DNA of 64,000 nt, taken from NCBI GenBank assembly GCA_964016885.1, contig OZ024743.1:168282833-168346832 (forward strand), read 5' to 3'. The translations under genes and the position numbers were made by a program. The stretch comes from Eledone cirrhosa. Its lineage: Eukaryota; Mollusca; Cephalopoda; Octopoda; Eledonidae. This document shows, piece after piece, positions 9,653 to 20,283 of the stretch (within the stretch, counting starts at the first letter, position 1; each line of letters opens with the position of its first letter). A model generated the notes under the pieces. That model made no database searches, was not told the origin of the DNA, and worked only from the letters and a program-made list of their open reading frames with translations.

Positions 9653-9835
9653 ATTGGTAGTATCGGTAGAGGGTCGGACGCCATGCTTTCTAGCATAGGT
9701 ACGTCCCTTTACGGTCTGAGTTCAAATCCCGTCGAGGTTAACTTTGCCTTTTATCCTTACGGCGTCGATAAAATAAAGTACCAGTAATGCACTGGGATAA
9801 TTGCTGGCCTTGTGCCAAAAGTAGAAACAATTATT
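9653..9835 (+). mobile_element. tRNA-derived SINE (family 1), first of a tandem pair
   Basis: Full-length SINE with short-head variant (TAGCATAGGTACGTCCC). It ends 4-5 bp before the next SINE. Confidence 0.92.
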
Positions 9836-9839
9836 AAAA

Positions 9840-10031
9840 GGGTGGTGGATTGGCAGTATAGGTAGAGGGTTGGATGCCATGCTTGGCAGCATAGAGTTAC
9901 GGCCCTTTACGACCTGAGTTCAAATCCCACCGAGGTTAACTTTGCCTTTCCTCCTTACTGGGTCGATAAAATAAAGTACCAGTAATACACTGGGATAATT
10001 GCTGGCCTTGTGACAAAAAAAGAAACAATTA
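9840..10031 (+). mobile_element. tRNA-derived SINE (family 1), second of a tandem pair
   Basis: Full-length copy of the GAGTTACGGCCC variant, in the same orientation as the preceding SINE. The two copies belong to different subfamilies. The pair therefore comes from an insertion into an insertion, not from tandem duplication. Confidence 0.92.
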
Positions 10032-10570
10032 TATTTGTTGGTGTTTTCGTTCTATAACCATTATATTAAATGAGTTTAAAAAAAAAGAGTTAATAACTAA
10101 ATAAAGATTTAATAAATAAATAAAACGTTATACTTGTTTTACCCTCCCATTTCTAATTCACCGAACGCTGCTATCATGACTCTATGTGTGTGTTTGTGTA
10201 AATGTATATGTGTGAATGTATGTATGTTTGTGTGAAAGTATGTGTGAATGTATGTGTATTTGTGTGAATGTATGTCCGTGAGCGTGTATTTTTATAAGTT
10301 TGTGTTTGCGCGATTATAGTTATATACTCATAATAGTTATATACTCATACATATAGATGTATGTATGTGCACACTCATTCGCGTCAGCGTATAGAAAATC
10401 ATAATCTATATATCTCTCTCATCGCACACTCTCTCTTTCTATATATATGGTAGTTGAAGTGGTGGTGGTGGCAACGATATACTGGAAAATGAAACTTTGA
10501 AAAGAAGTCAATTTTAAATTATTTATGTTTACGAAATTTAGTTACGAAATTTAGTACATAAATTATGTAA
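10032..10570. other. Unrecognised AT- and GT-rich sequence
   Basis: Contains diverged TGTGTGAATGTATG repeats (10,180-10,290). No gene or element is recognised. Confidence 0.6.
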
Positions 10571-10571
10571 T

Positions 10572-10876
10572 ATTCATTCATTGTTTATTCAAAGTAATCC
10601 AACTTATTTTACTAACCGGATTAAAAGAAATAAACCGTACGCAGTCCCACAATCCTTACTTTATTATAGTTTATATTCATTCATTATCTATTCAAAGTAA
10701 TCCAACTTATTTTACTAACCGGATTAAAAGAAATAAACCGTACGCTGTCCCACAATCCTTACTTTATTATAGTTTATATTCATTCATTATCTAAGTAATC
10801 CAACTTATTTTACTAACGGGATTAAAAAATATATTCTGGACGCTGTCCCGTACTCCTCCCTTTATTATAGTTAAAA
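10572..10876. repeat. Tandem repeat, three copies of about 103 bp
   Basis: Units start near 10,572, 10,675 and 10,778, each beginning ATTCATTCATT and containing CCAACTTATTTTACTAAC and a CTTTATTATAGTT end. The third is more diverged and slightly shortened. The array lies next to the 3' side of a minus-strand R4-type LINE fragment and may be part of that element's 3' UTR. Confidence 0.92.
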
Positions 10877-10892
10877 TTGTGTGAGAATATGC

Positions 10893-10945
10893 AGTATCAG
10901 TAGAGCGTTTACGCGGCATAGAGGAATGGGCCTTTAAATGACTTA
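10893..10945 (+). mobile_element. SINE family 1 head fragment
   Basis: GCAGTATCAGTAGAGCG ... GGCATAGAGGAATGGGCC resembles the tRNA-like head of SINE family 1. The rest of the SINE is missing. Confidence 0.55.
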
Positions 10946-11460
10946 ACGGAGCAAGTGACATACAGAACAGCAAAGAGGACAATGAGTTACCTGGGAATAT
11001 TCCACTATCAATCTTGATCTGTCTAGATTCCAGTGGTCTGTTATGGTGTTGAAGGATCATTGTAGTTTTCCAGTCTGCCATCATTGCCTTCAGGAAAGTT
11101 GTGATCTCAGGTGCTATGTGATACCTTTCTAGTGTCTTTATGATCGATGAATGAGGTACGCTGTCGAATGCCTCCTTGTAGTCTATCCAAGCCATTGATA
11201 GGTTTTTCTTTTTCTGTTTGCATTTTTCCGTTATGAGTCTATTTATCAGTAGCTGATCTTTGCATCCATAACTCTCTCGTTTACAGCCTTTTTGCTCAGG
11301 TGTCAGTAGATCTCCACAGATGATGTAATTGTAGACCCTGTTGGTAATCACTGATGTAAGGGCTTTGTACAGCGTTGGGAGACATGTAATTGGTCTATAG
11401 TGTTTTAGATTTTCTGTGCATTCATTATTCGGTAGAAGATACGTTACGCTTTGCGACCTC
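10945..11460 (-). mobile_element. R4-type LINE, RT fragment (element B)
   Basis: The minus frame 11,351-10,791 reads LTPEQKGCKRESYGCKDQLL, then MAWIDYKEAFDSVPHS, then an SGIFPGNSLSSLLFCM block near 11,000. Upstream, another frame adds ENLKHYRPITCL. These correspond to RT motifs from the fingers through the 'QG.SLSPLL' region. Established knowledge: 'EQKGC', 'DQLL', 'WIDY..A.D.VPHSW' and 'GIFQGDSLSPLLF' are typical of R4-clade LINEs such as Dong. The palm YxDD and the C-terminal part are missing. It lies directly downstream, on the minus strand, of the more complete copy A. Confidence 0.8.
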
Positions 11461-11479
11461 TCTTGGGTTTGCTACAATC

Positions 11480-14035
11480 CTGGAGAATTCAGCAGCCAAG
11501 GTTGTGCGCATTGGGTGTGTGCAGTGTAGTTTTTGATGATGTTGTTTCTATTGTATAGATAGTACTTTTCGTCATATGTTTGCAGTGCCTAATAGTGCTA
11601 TCTTTTTTATGGTGTGTATATTTGTAAGTCATGGGGGCTTTGTGAGTTTTTTCATCCTTCCTAGAGCACCTATTATTACAGGTATTGCTTCTGTTTTCAT
11701 TTTCCACATTCGAGTTATTTCTCTCTGTAGATTTTTATGTTTGGAGAGTTTCTCTATATTCTTGGAAGATATATTGTTGTTTGTGGGGATAAATATATCT
11801 ATTAGAAGGCATTTTTTCTTTGTGGTCTTTGACTATAATATCAGGTCGGTTGGCTTTGATCTCATTGTCTGTATCTTTTAGCATATCCCAGAGAATGGTT
11901 GCTTTGTCATTCTCTGAAACTTTTTCTGGTGTGTACTATCTTTTTCTGTTGGTATTTCATAATGCTGGCATAATTTCCAGTGTATGAAGGTTCCTACTCT
12001 ATTATGTCTGGATTTATTCATTCTTTGCTAGAGCTGGGCATCCAGAGACTAAGTGGTTGATTTTTTTCTTCCGCATTTCCACATATTCTATAGTTACTTA
12101 TTGTACTTTGTTTCATTATGTACTTTTGGTAGTTTCTGGTGGATAGACTCTTGTCCTGCACTACAATTAGAAATCCTTCCGTCTCAGCTTTTAGTCCAGT
12201 GCTTCGGAGCCAGTTTTGTGTATTTTCTTTGTCTACTTCCTTCTATTTAGCGTTTTGGGGCCATATAAGGATTTCTCTTGCCATCGTTTTAACAGGGTAT
12301 TCTGGATGTCAGTTTTCAATTTAAATTTTGTCTTTCACAATTTCTGTTGTTGTTTTTTCTTTGTTTTCATTTTCTTCACAATTAGCTCAGTTTCTGAATT
12401 GAATTTTTTGGCTTCATTGAAGACCGAGAACACGTTTTTGTTTTATTCATGTTTCGTGGCTATTTGTATTAGCTTTCCTTTGTTTTTTATTAGATATTTT
12501 TGTAGTCCTACAGTAGTTATTTTATAAGAGTTTTCTAATTGCATTAGGCCCCTTCCTCCTTGTGTTCTTTGTAGGTATAATCTTTCTAAGTCTTACTTTG
12601 GATGGTGGATTCTATTCAAGCTAATTCTTTTAGTGTTCAGTTCAGTTTTGAGTAGTTTTGAGTATTACCCTAATTCTTCTGTATTATTCTTTTCTAATAT
12701 TTTCTTTCATCTGTGTATGTTGAAGCTTATCAAGTTTGTTGATTCCTAAATATTTGCATGCTGATTTTCATCTAGTTCTCCACATTCTGTTTCTTTATCT
12801 AACATATTATTGCTTTTCACTAGTTTCCCTGTCTTCAGAGTTGCCTTGGCACATTTTCTAATTCAAATTTCATACCTATTTATTTCGTGAATCCGTGTAC
12901 AGTTAAGAGCAGTGTTTGGAGTTGTTATTCATTTGTAGCATCCAAATATAGGAGATGGTTAATTTTCCCATTGTAGCATTTATACCCTAGCCCAGGTCTG
13001 TTTAATGTTTCAGATAGTGGTGTTAATGCTAGGCAGAAAAGCAGTGGTGATAGGGAGTCTCCTTGAAATATGCCTCTGTTGATTGGTAAAGGCTCTGTTT
13101 TTTTATTGTTTTATCCTTTGTTTGTATCAATACAATTGTTTGTCATTTACTCATGGCATGTTTCATAAATGTTGTTATTGTTGCTGATATTTTATTCATG
13201 GCAAATGTGTTGAGTATCCATATATGAGGAACACTGCCAAACGCTGTTTGGTAATCAATCCAAGCCATGCTGAAGTTTCTTTTTCTTTTTGCAGTTTTCA
13301 GTTATGGCTTTATTTATTAATAACTGTCTCTATGGCATCCTTTTTGTTCTTCTGGGAGCAGGTTGTTTTTTCTATAGGTGTTTGGTTATGTTCTGTGATT
13401 GTATTGAAGTTAAGGTTTTGTATGTTGTAGGCAAGCATGTTATGGGTTTGTAATTTTTGGCGTTTGTTGTGTCATCATGTTTATTGATCAGGGTCGTTTT
13501 CCCCTTAGTGAGCCAGTCAGGTGTTTTTTTCTGGTTCTATCATAATTTCCTTAAATTTCTTTGCAAACATATCAAATGTCCTTGTTAAATATTTTAACCA
13601 GAAGTTGGGGATTTTGTCTTGTCCTGGTGCGTTCCAGTTGCTTTCCCCTTTCATTGTGATAGACACACCATCTGCTGTAATATCCTTCCATGGATGTTCG
13701 TCTGCTGTGTTTGCTGTTCTTGTTAGCTTTGTGAATGGTAATTTCTTTTCCTCTTCTGCCCATATTCTTCTTTTACTTTCAGGGCTACATTAACTTCCAT
13801 TTTGTTTCTATTAAGTTCCTGGTAGAGTCGTTTTGGGTTGGAGTGCAACAGCTGATTTTGTTGAAAAAAATGTTGGCGCGTTTCATATCTCCGGTTCTTT
13901 GTGCCTTTGACAGTATTTTTGGCTTAAGGCTTTCCTTAGTGTTTGGGATTTCCTTTTCAGTTATGTTATATTATTTTAGTGTTTTTTTTCCCTATTCTTC
14001 GTTTGTTTTCCTATTTCATTTAAGATTGAGAGATC
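11480..14035 (-). mobile_element. R4-type LINE with restriction-like endonuclease (element A), decayed
   Basis: Minus strand, 5' to 3': a linker with MEVNVALKVKEEYGQ (near 13,800), the RT start with NYKPITCLPTTYKT and LLPEEQKGCH (13,450-13,300), NFSMAWIDYQTAFGSVPH (near 13,260), GIFQGDSLSPLLFCLALTPL (near 13,060), then HLLYLDATNE where the expected YMDD reads YLDA. There follows a region with EGFLIVVQDKSL and a YRICG zinc-knuckle remnant (near 12,050). The restriction-like nuclease comes next, with NRPDIIVKDHKE and, after a frameshift, CLLIDIFIP (near 11,840), then ALGRMKKLTKPP and ALLGTANI (11,640-11,560). The order is RT, CCHC, PD-(D/E)XK-type nuclease, as in R4/R2-group LINEs. Many frameshifts and stops make it inactive. 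Confidence 0.82.
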
Positions 14036-16470
14036 AGCACCCACGTACTTGCGGCAAGATTGGCACTCGACCAATTCTTCAACGCAAAGCATGAAGGCTG
14101 CGTTGTCAGAGCTAGAGTGCGTGCTCTAAGACACGAGGGGACGAAAGCTGTTCAATTGGCCCGGGTGGTGGAGGCGCGACGTGGCAACAAGTTCACAATT
14201 CGGTATTTGCCTGATCAAAACGCGCGCATGTTGCTCGAACCCGAGCAGATGTGTGCAGCTTTTCAACAGCACTTTGCTCGATTGTCCGGGAGCGGCGGCG
14301 GCCCGGATCGGAGTATGGACTTTGGTGCATACCTCAATGGACTGCTGCGACTCTCGACGACCGCAGCGCTGTGCTGCGAAAAGCCGATAACAGCAGGTGA
14401 AATACGGCAAGCGATGTCTGACTGCACGAGGGGTAAATCTCCAGGTTTGGATGGCCTGCCCTACGAGCTTTATGCGTATATGCCAGACTTGTTCGGCGAA
14501 CTCTTGGCAGATGTCTACTGCAACTGGCAGCAGAACGGGAGCATCCCAGTTTTGGGAGCCGGGGAGCGGTGGCGCTGCTGAGAAAAGACCCGAACAAGGG
14601 GGACGTTATAGACAACTTCAGGCCCATAACTCTGCTAAACGCAGGGTTTAAGATTTTGGCCAAGGTGTTAGCAAAGAGATTGGCGCTTGTCGTCGAGGAT
14701 CTGGTGGGAAACGCGTAGATATGCGCCATTCCGGACAGATGCATCCACAACAACCTCCATCTCATGCGATACATCATAGAGAGGGTGTTTAAGGAACCTG
14801 GCACGGGTGTGAACCTGATCAACTTGGATCAATCTAAAGCATTTGATAGGGTCGACCATCGTACCCGATTGCAGTCCTCAAGGCTTCGGGCCCATTTTAG
14901 GGGCTGGATCGCTGCGATGCACAACATCTGCTCGATTGTGAGGGTGAATGGTCACCTGTCACAGCCTTTCAGCATCATGCGCTCGGTCCGCCAGGGTTGC
15001 CCCCTCTCGTCCCTCTTGTACGTACTGGCTCTCGAGCCGTTACTGCACAAATTGGAGACGTTGAGGGGGGTCCCACGCGAACTGGGATACGGGAGATCCG
15101 TCTCAGCTTCCGCCGACGACGTCACCGTGGTGGTGTCGAGCACCAAACACGTCCAGATACTCGGCACCACTCTCAAGGTCGGTGGGCTTGCAACGCGGCA
15201 GCTGGAGAGGCAAATCCATGCCCTGTGACAGCGTCGTGGGGCACTGGACGGTTGGACCGGTTAAATTGCTAGGGGTCTGGTTCGGTCCGGACCTCCAGAT
15301 GGAGAACAACTGGAGCCAGGTGACGAGCAGGGTGGCCTCTCTCACCCAGAAATGGGCTGAGAGGAGGCTGTCTCTGAAAGGTCGGGCAGAGGTAGCGAAT
15401 GCGTACATAGCGTCCGTCATCTGCTACCGCCTGACCGTCGTACCTTGGCCCCGCCCAAATCTGACCAAAATGGAACGCCTTCTCTTCCGCTTTTTGTGGA
15501 AGGGACGTGCTCCCATGGTGAGACGATCCATTTGCTGTCAACACCCGTTGCGTGGAGGACTACGCATGCCGTGGCTGGTGATGCGCAAACATGCACTGAG
15601 GCTGAGACATCTCTGGTGCTTTTGTGGCGGTGAACAGGTGTGGTCGTCGTTTGCCAGACGCGCTTTTCCCCAGCTCGTTTCCTTGACGGAGCTGCAGTCC
15701 TGGATCAGGAAAAGACCGAGGGATAGCGTTTGGAAGCCGGTATGTCTCCAAGCGCTCACCGCTCTCAACCGACTGGGCACTAGTATCGGTGGAACATCCA
15801 CCTCGGCGTTCTATAAAGGGCTAGTGGAGGGAAAGAGCGACGACGTTCTCGGGGAGACCCTGGGCGTGGAAGACGATCAGCTGTTCGCTCTTTTCAAGAG
15901 AACTTTCAGACCGGGGCCTATGGTCCATATCCTGAAATCCCTGGCCTGGCAGTGCTACCGGGGAGCGTTGCCGGTTCGGGATAAGCTCTACAGGCACGGA
16001 GGTGCTGTCAGCCGAGCTTGTCCGAGATGCGCGCAGGGCGACGAAACCGTCCTGCACGCACGTTCAGTGCCCGAGGATTGCTGACTTGTGGAGCTATGTC
16101 GAACAGCTGCTGTCGCGTGTAGGACAGATCCGGTTATCGACTGAGTTCATCATGCAGATAGCCCCGCCATCCTCCTTTAAAGTGGAGGAAGGGCAGGAAG
16201 TTTTCATCTGCCTGGTGGCAATGTTGAAAGAGATTGTATGGTGGACAAGGTTAAAAAGGTTGTAGACGGACACATTCCTCTTCGGCCAATCCCTGATTAA
16301 CTTTTTCAAGTTTCACTTGAAGAGGAAAATCAGGGTGGAGACGCAACTAAGTTTGTTGAAAGGTGGGTGAAAGTGGCGAGTCTGGTTCGAGTGAACGGGC
16401 CCGCTCTGAGTATGTGACCCTCGGAGGTTTCCCTCATTTTGGGGAATTTTTGTTGTTTGAATTTTTCTGA
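14036..16470 (+). mobile_element. Tx1/L1-like LINE, RT to 3' end, copy 1 (decayed)
   Basis: The plus strand starts within the linker before the RT (ALDQFFNAKHEGCVVRAR at 14,070). The RT carries CTRGKSPGLDGLPYELY, NFRPITLLN, LINLDQSKAFDRVDH, SVRQGCPLSSLLYVLALEPL and a catalytic box reading SADDVTV instead of YADD. There is a stop near 14,716, a frameshift near 14,560, and a deletion after 15,175 that removes the segment following the palm. The downstream 300-residue frame carries GPVKLLGVWFGPDL and a thumb-like region. A CPRCAQGDETVLHA zinc-ribbon follows at 16,020, and GQEVFICLVAMLKEIVWWTR near 16,210. The element ends near 16,440-16,490 in (GT)n. The APE endonuclease is missing. Confidence 0.85.
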
Positions 16471-16483
16471 TTTCTAGCCCAAT

Positions 16484-16540
16484 TTTGTGTGTGTGTGTGT
16501 GTGTGTGTCTGTGTGTGTGTTCACGCGTATATATATGAAA
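16484..16540. repeat. (GT)n tract at the LINE 3' end
   Basis: A GT run (16,486-16,520) directly after the Tx1-like 3' UTR, where a tail or target microsatellite would lie. Confidence 0.85.
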
Positions 16541-17195
16541 AATAAGTTGGAAATGCAAGTGGAGTCTTTAAACAGATTTATTTACAATAATTTATAACTT
16601 TACCGGTTTCACAAGTTTCATGATTTTCAAAACTTAAGATCGATAAAGAAATGTATGGCTATGCCAACTCGCTTCTAAATAATTCAGGGATTTATTTCAG
16701 TTTTATGCCAAAAACAAAATGTGGTGGTATATTTGAAGTACAAATTGATAGATTGAGGAAGACCACTTGATTAGGCATCGACTGCTTTGCAAATTGTGCG
16801 CCAAAAATCGGGAGTGTGATGGTACCTTCAGGTTTTTGCAGAAAAGTGACTCAATTAATGTATAATTTGATAGGCTGAGGGTTATCACAGGACTTAGCAC
16901 CGAATTTGGTGGCACTTTCGCGTAAAAAAACCGGGAGTGACGCGGTTTAATGAATATGTAGTTCACGCCTGTTGTATTCAATAGACAATGGCACTGGTAT
17001 TGTTTTAGTGGTAATTCCCAAAATTCAAAAGTATAGGAATTTTGTTTATGTGTATGTTCGTGTGTATGTGTGTGTGTGCATGTGTGTATGTGTGTGAGTG
17101 TATGTGCGTATGTATGTGTGTATGTATGTGTGTGCATAGCTGTTTTTATTTGTTCTCTGCTTCGCCCGAATAGCTTTAATAATAACAAAAATAGT
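16540..17195. other. Unrecognised sequence with a diverged direct repeat
   Basis: 16,747-16,822 and 16,866-16,942 resemble each other (TTGATAG.TTGAGG, GGGAGTG), period about 120 bp. A degenerate GT-rich simple repeat follows at 17,050-17,135. No protein is recognised. Confidence 0.5.
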
Positions 17196-17390
17196 AATAA
17201 TTGTTTCTTGTTTAGGCACAAGGCCAGCAATTTATAGAGATGGGGAAAATCAATTAAAACGCCCCCTAATGCATTACTGGTGCTTTATTTTATCGACAAT
17301 CGTAAGGATTAAAAACAAAGCTAACCTCGGTGGGATTTGAACCGTAAAGGGGTGTAAAACTATGCTGCAAATCATGGCGTCCAACCCTTA
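17196..17390 (-). mobile_element. tRNA-derived SINE (family 1, long 3' variant)
   Basis: Minus strand, with an extra block of about 25 bp (GGGGAAAATCAATTAAA on the plus strand) between the 3' end and the GTCGATAAAATAAAG block. The same block occurs in the copies at 47,147 and 60,057. More diverged than its neighbours. Confidence 0.87.
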
Positions 17391-17411
17391 ATAATAACCG
17401 TTATTATTAGT

Positions 17412-17594
17412 AGATTGGCAGTATCGGTAGAGGGTCGGACATGCTTTCCAGCATAGTTACGTACCTTTACGATCTGAGTTCAAATCCGGCCGAGGTTAAC
17501 TTTGCCTTTCATCCTTACGGGGTCGATAAAATAAAGTACCAGTAATACATTGGGATAATTGCTGGCCTTGTGCCTAAAGTAGAAACAGTTATTA
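17412..17594 (+). mobile_element. tRNA-derived SINE (family 1), left half of an inverted pair
   Basis: Full-length, short-head variant with a 6 bp deletion in the head (GGTCGGACATGC). It faces the next SINE tail to tail, 36 bp apart. Confidence 0.92.
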
Positions 17595-17630
17595 TTATCA
17601 TCAACATCACTATCATAATGACAATTATAA

Positions 17631-17819
17631 TAATAATTGTTTCTACTTTTGGCACAAGGCCAGCAATTATCCCAGTGCATTACTGGTACTTTATTTTATC
17701 AACCCCGTAAGGATGAAAGGCAAAGTTAACCTCGGCGGGATTTGAACTCAGAATAGCAAGGGCCGTAACTCTATGCGTCAAAGCATGGCGTCCGACCCTC
17801 TACTGATACTGCCAATCCA
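17631..17819 (-). mobile_element. tRNA-derived SINE (family 1), right half of an inverted pair
   Basis: Full-length, GAGTTACGGCCC variant, minus strand. With the preceding copy it could form a stem of about 180 bp with an AT-rich loop of 36 bp. Confidence 0.92.
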
Positions 17820-17859
17820 ATAATGATCCAATCAGCAAATTGAACAAGAATTGTACGTG

Positions 17860-18059
17860 ACTGTATGTGTGTGTGAGTGTGTGTGTATGTTTTTGTGTGT
17901 GTGTGAGAGAGAGAAAGAGAGATAGAGAGAGAGCGAACGAGAGAGAGAGAGAGTGAGAGAATGGGCGTTGGCTTGTTATGGTTCAGTAAGTACTGCGCAC
18001 AAATATACTTTCTTTATTTTTGAATAAATATATTCTTTCTTATTTATTCGTATGAGGCT

Positions 18060-18126
<67 letters not shown>
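17860..18126. repeat. Simple repeats: (GT)n, (GA)n, (CT)n
   Basis: (GT)n at 17,866-17,905, GAGA tract at 17,906-17,960 and a pure (CT)n at 18,064-18,125. Confidence 0.95.
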
Positions 18127-18128
<2 letters not shown>

Positions 18129-18219
18129 GCAATACCGATGTATTTCCTTCTCTGTTCAGATCCAGAGGGTTATGTGATTAAATAATAATAATGGCAACAA
18201 CAATAGCAATCATAGTGGT

Positions 18220-18440
18220 GAAAATAATTGAAGATACACCGTATAAATTTAAATCAGGACAAACATATAAATCATTTCACCTGTTCAACAAAAAATGTAA
18301 TATATGCCATTAAATGTAAAGGGTGTAACGAATACTACATAGGGCAAACTAAACAGAATGACAATTCACCACCTATAATTGAGAGACCCGACCACAAGAC
18401 GGGTATCACTTAGTGAGCATTTGATTTCTGTGCAACAAAC
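18220..18440 (+). mobile_element. Penelope-like element, GIY-YIG domain fragment
   Basis: The plus frame from 18,228 reads TCSTKNVIYAIKCKGCNEYY followed by IGQT. This is the N-terminal part of a GIY-YIG nuclease: a strand ending VIYAI, two cysteines (CKGC), then YYIGQT. After a frame change near 18,400 SLSEHLI may be the downstream helix. Such CxxC-containing GIY-YIG domains are fused to the RT of Penelope-like elements. The conserved Arg and Glu catalytic positions are not readable. It is a small relic with no RT attached. Confidence 0.65.
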
Positions 18441-18479
18441 AAATTTCCCATATATATGGTATTTTAGTATTTTTCATTT

Positions 18480-18640
18480 CATATATATGCCTATGTATAT
18501 ATATGCCTATGTATATGTTTACACACACGCACACATATATGCATGTATACATACATATACACATACATTCAATCATATATATATATATATATATATAAAT
18601 ATATGTGTGTGTATGTGTGTGTGTGGAAGGCTTTTGAAAA
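18480..18640. repeat. Degenerate TA/TATG/AC simple repeat
   Basis: Interrupted TATATATGCC and ACACAT units with a short (TA)n at 18,574-18,602. Confidence 0.85.
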
Positions 18641-18659
18641 ATTTCTATTTCACCAAAGT

Positions 18660-18815
18660 TCATCTACTTGGTATCGGTTTACAGGATATTACTGGAGAAG
18701 ACACTTTCACAAAGTGTCCATCAGCGAGATGGAATCAACCACCACATGTGTTGGGAAGTGAATCTTTTTATACTATGTGTGATACGTATTGCCTTCTAGC
18801 CCTGCCGTGTTAATT
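18660..18815 (-). mobile_element. Possible relic of another tRNA-type SINE
   Basis: The string GAATCAACCACCACATGTGT...GGGAAGTGAATC...TACTATGTGTGAT looks like an antisense, diverged tRNA-like head (compare GAACCATGTGG...GGGAAGC...ACCACACAGCC patterns common in molluscan SINEs). It is too diverged to place with confidence. Confidence 0.35.
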
Positions 18816-19183
18816 CAAATCTTTTCATCATCATCATCATCATCCTTATCACCTTCATACTAACGAATATTTTATATCCATATTCCGTGCTTACCTGAGA
18901 TGGATGAGGCTTTCCTAGCACAGCATTCTTCCACATGTTGGCTTCGTTGTCTTTTCTGTGACGCTCACCATTTTGAGGTCCTCCACTGTCTTTTTAATTT
19001 CGGATACATCTTCACCCTACGATCATCAACGCAATTTTTTTTCTTACACATTGCATCAGATTTCTCTTGTGCTCTGTCTTTCTCCCATGCTTCATCTTCA
19101 TGCCGGGTGCATTTCACTCCTGCATTGGCATATCATCTGGATTTTCTGCCAATGCAACATCGCAAGCACCATGCAATGTGCCT

Positions 19184-19190
<7 letters not shown>
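18816..19190. other. Unrecognised, with short (CAT)n
   Basis: A CAT-repeat lies at 18,823-18,845. The rest has no convincing coding potential. Confidence 0.5.
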
Positions 19191-19250
<60 letters not shown>

Positions 19251-19257
19251 TCTCAAT
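19190..19257. repeat. (CT)n microsatellite
   Basis: About 65 bp of CT with two interruptions. Confidence 0.96.
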
Positions 19258-19374
19258 CTCTATCTTAATCTATATATATGTGTGCATGTATGAATGTTTG
19301 TATGTATGTTTGTATGTATGTGCCAGGAATGTTGTTTAGTAAAGATATAGAAACTGTTGCCTCAGTCAAATGTT

Positions 19375-19545
19375 TTCACATCATCATCATCACCCTCATC
19401 AACATCATCACCCTCTACCAATCCTCCTGCTTACCATTATCATTATCACCCTTATCATCATCATCATAATCACCAACATCCCCCTCTGCCCTTCTTTTTC
19501 TTGCTTACCTTCATCATCAACATCATCATCATCGACGTCGTCAAC
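19375..19545. repeat. Degenerate (CAT)n/(CAC)n triplet repeat
   Basis: Imperfect CAT/CAC/AAC triplets. His- and Ser-rich open frames here are compositional. Confidence 0.85.
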
Positions 19546-19642
19546 GACGGTATTTTAGTCACTATCTTAATCAGCATGATTGCCAACGGTTGTTGGTAGA
19601 AATGACAGAGCGATATAGTAAATACCTTATAGCAGCAGCAGC

Positions 19643-19731
19643 TGAAGAAGAAGAAGAAGAAGAAGAAGAAGAAGAAGAAGAAGAAGAAGAAGAAGAAGAA
19701 GAAGAAGAAGAAGAAGAAGAAGAAGAAGAAG
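19643..19731. repeat. (GAA)n microsatellite, about 29 units
   Basis: Uninterrupted GAA on the plus strand. Poly-Glu and poly-Phe open frames on the two strands are artefacts. Confidence 0.98.
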
Positions 19732-19834
19732 ACCATCACTTCTCAGTAGTCAGACCAGACATACCTGAAAATAGCATTCGATCGATTATCTGCATGATGT
19801 GTCATTCATCTGTTTCCTCGCCATAGCATACACT

Positions 19835-19947
<113 letters not shown>

Positions 19948-20092
19948 TCATACATATATATATGTGTATGTTTGTGTGTATCTATATATATATTCATTTC
20001 ATTACAGAAATGACTTCTACGGGAGTAGAAATGTTTAATTCGAAAGAAATCATTATATATATATAATCATTATATATATTATATATATATAA

Positions 20093-20283
20093 GGGCGGTG
20101 AATTGGCAGTATCGGTAGAGGGTTGGACGTCATGCTTTCTAGCATAGTTACGTCCCTTTATGGTCTGAGTTCAAATCCTGTCGAGGTTAACTTTACCTTT
20201 CATCCTTACGGGGTCGATAAAATAAAGTACCAGTAATGCACTGGGTAATTGCTGGCCTTGTGCCTAAAGTAGAAACAATTATA
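20093..20283 (+). mobile_element. tRNA-derived SINE (family 1), full length
   Basis: Starts GGGCGGTGAATTGGCAGTAT, short-head variant, ends AGAAACAATTAT. TATATA lies on both sides, so the insertion target was probably a TA repeat. Confidence 0.93.

Noticed and set aside
11576..14094. Plus-strand Phe/Leu-rich frames that look like membrane proteins
   Set aside because: They are the complement of Lys/Asn-rich R4-type LINE coding sequence on the minus strand.
14126..14859. Minus-strand open frames over the Tx1-like LINE
   Set aside because: Antisense shadows of the GC-rich RT coding strand; they carry no RT motifs in their own frame.
19470..19826. Poly-Phe and poly-Glu open frames
   Set aside because: They come from (GAA)n read on the two strands, with no start context or flanking conserved sequence.
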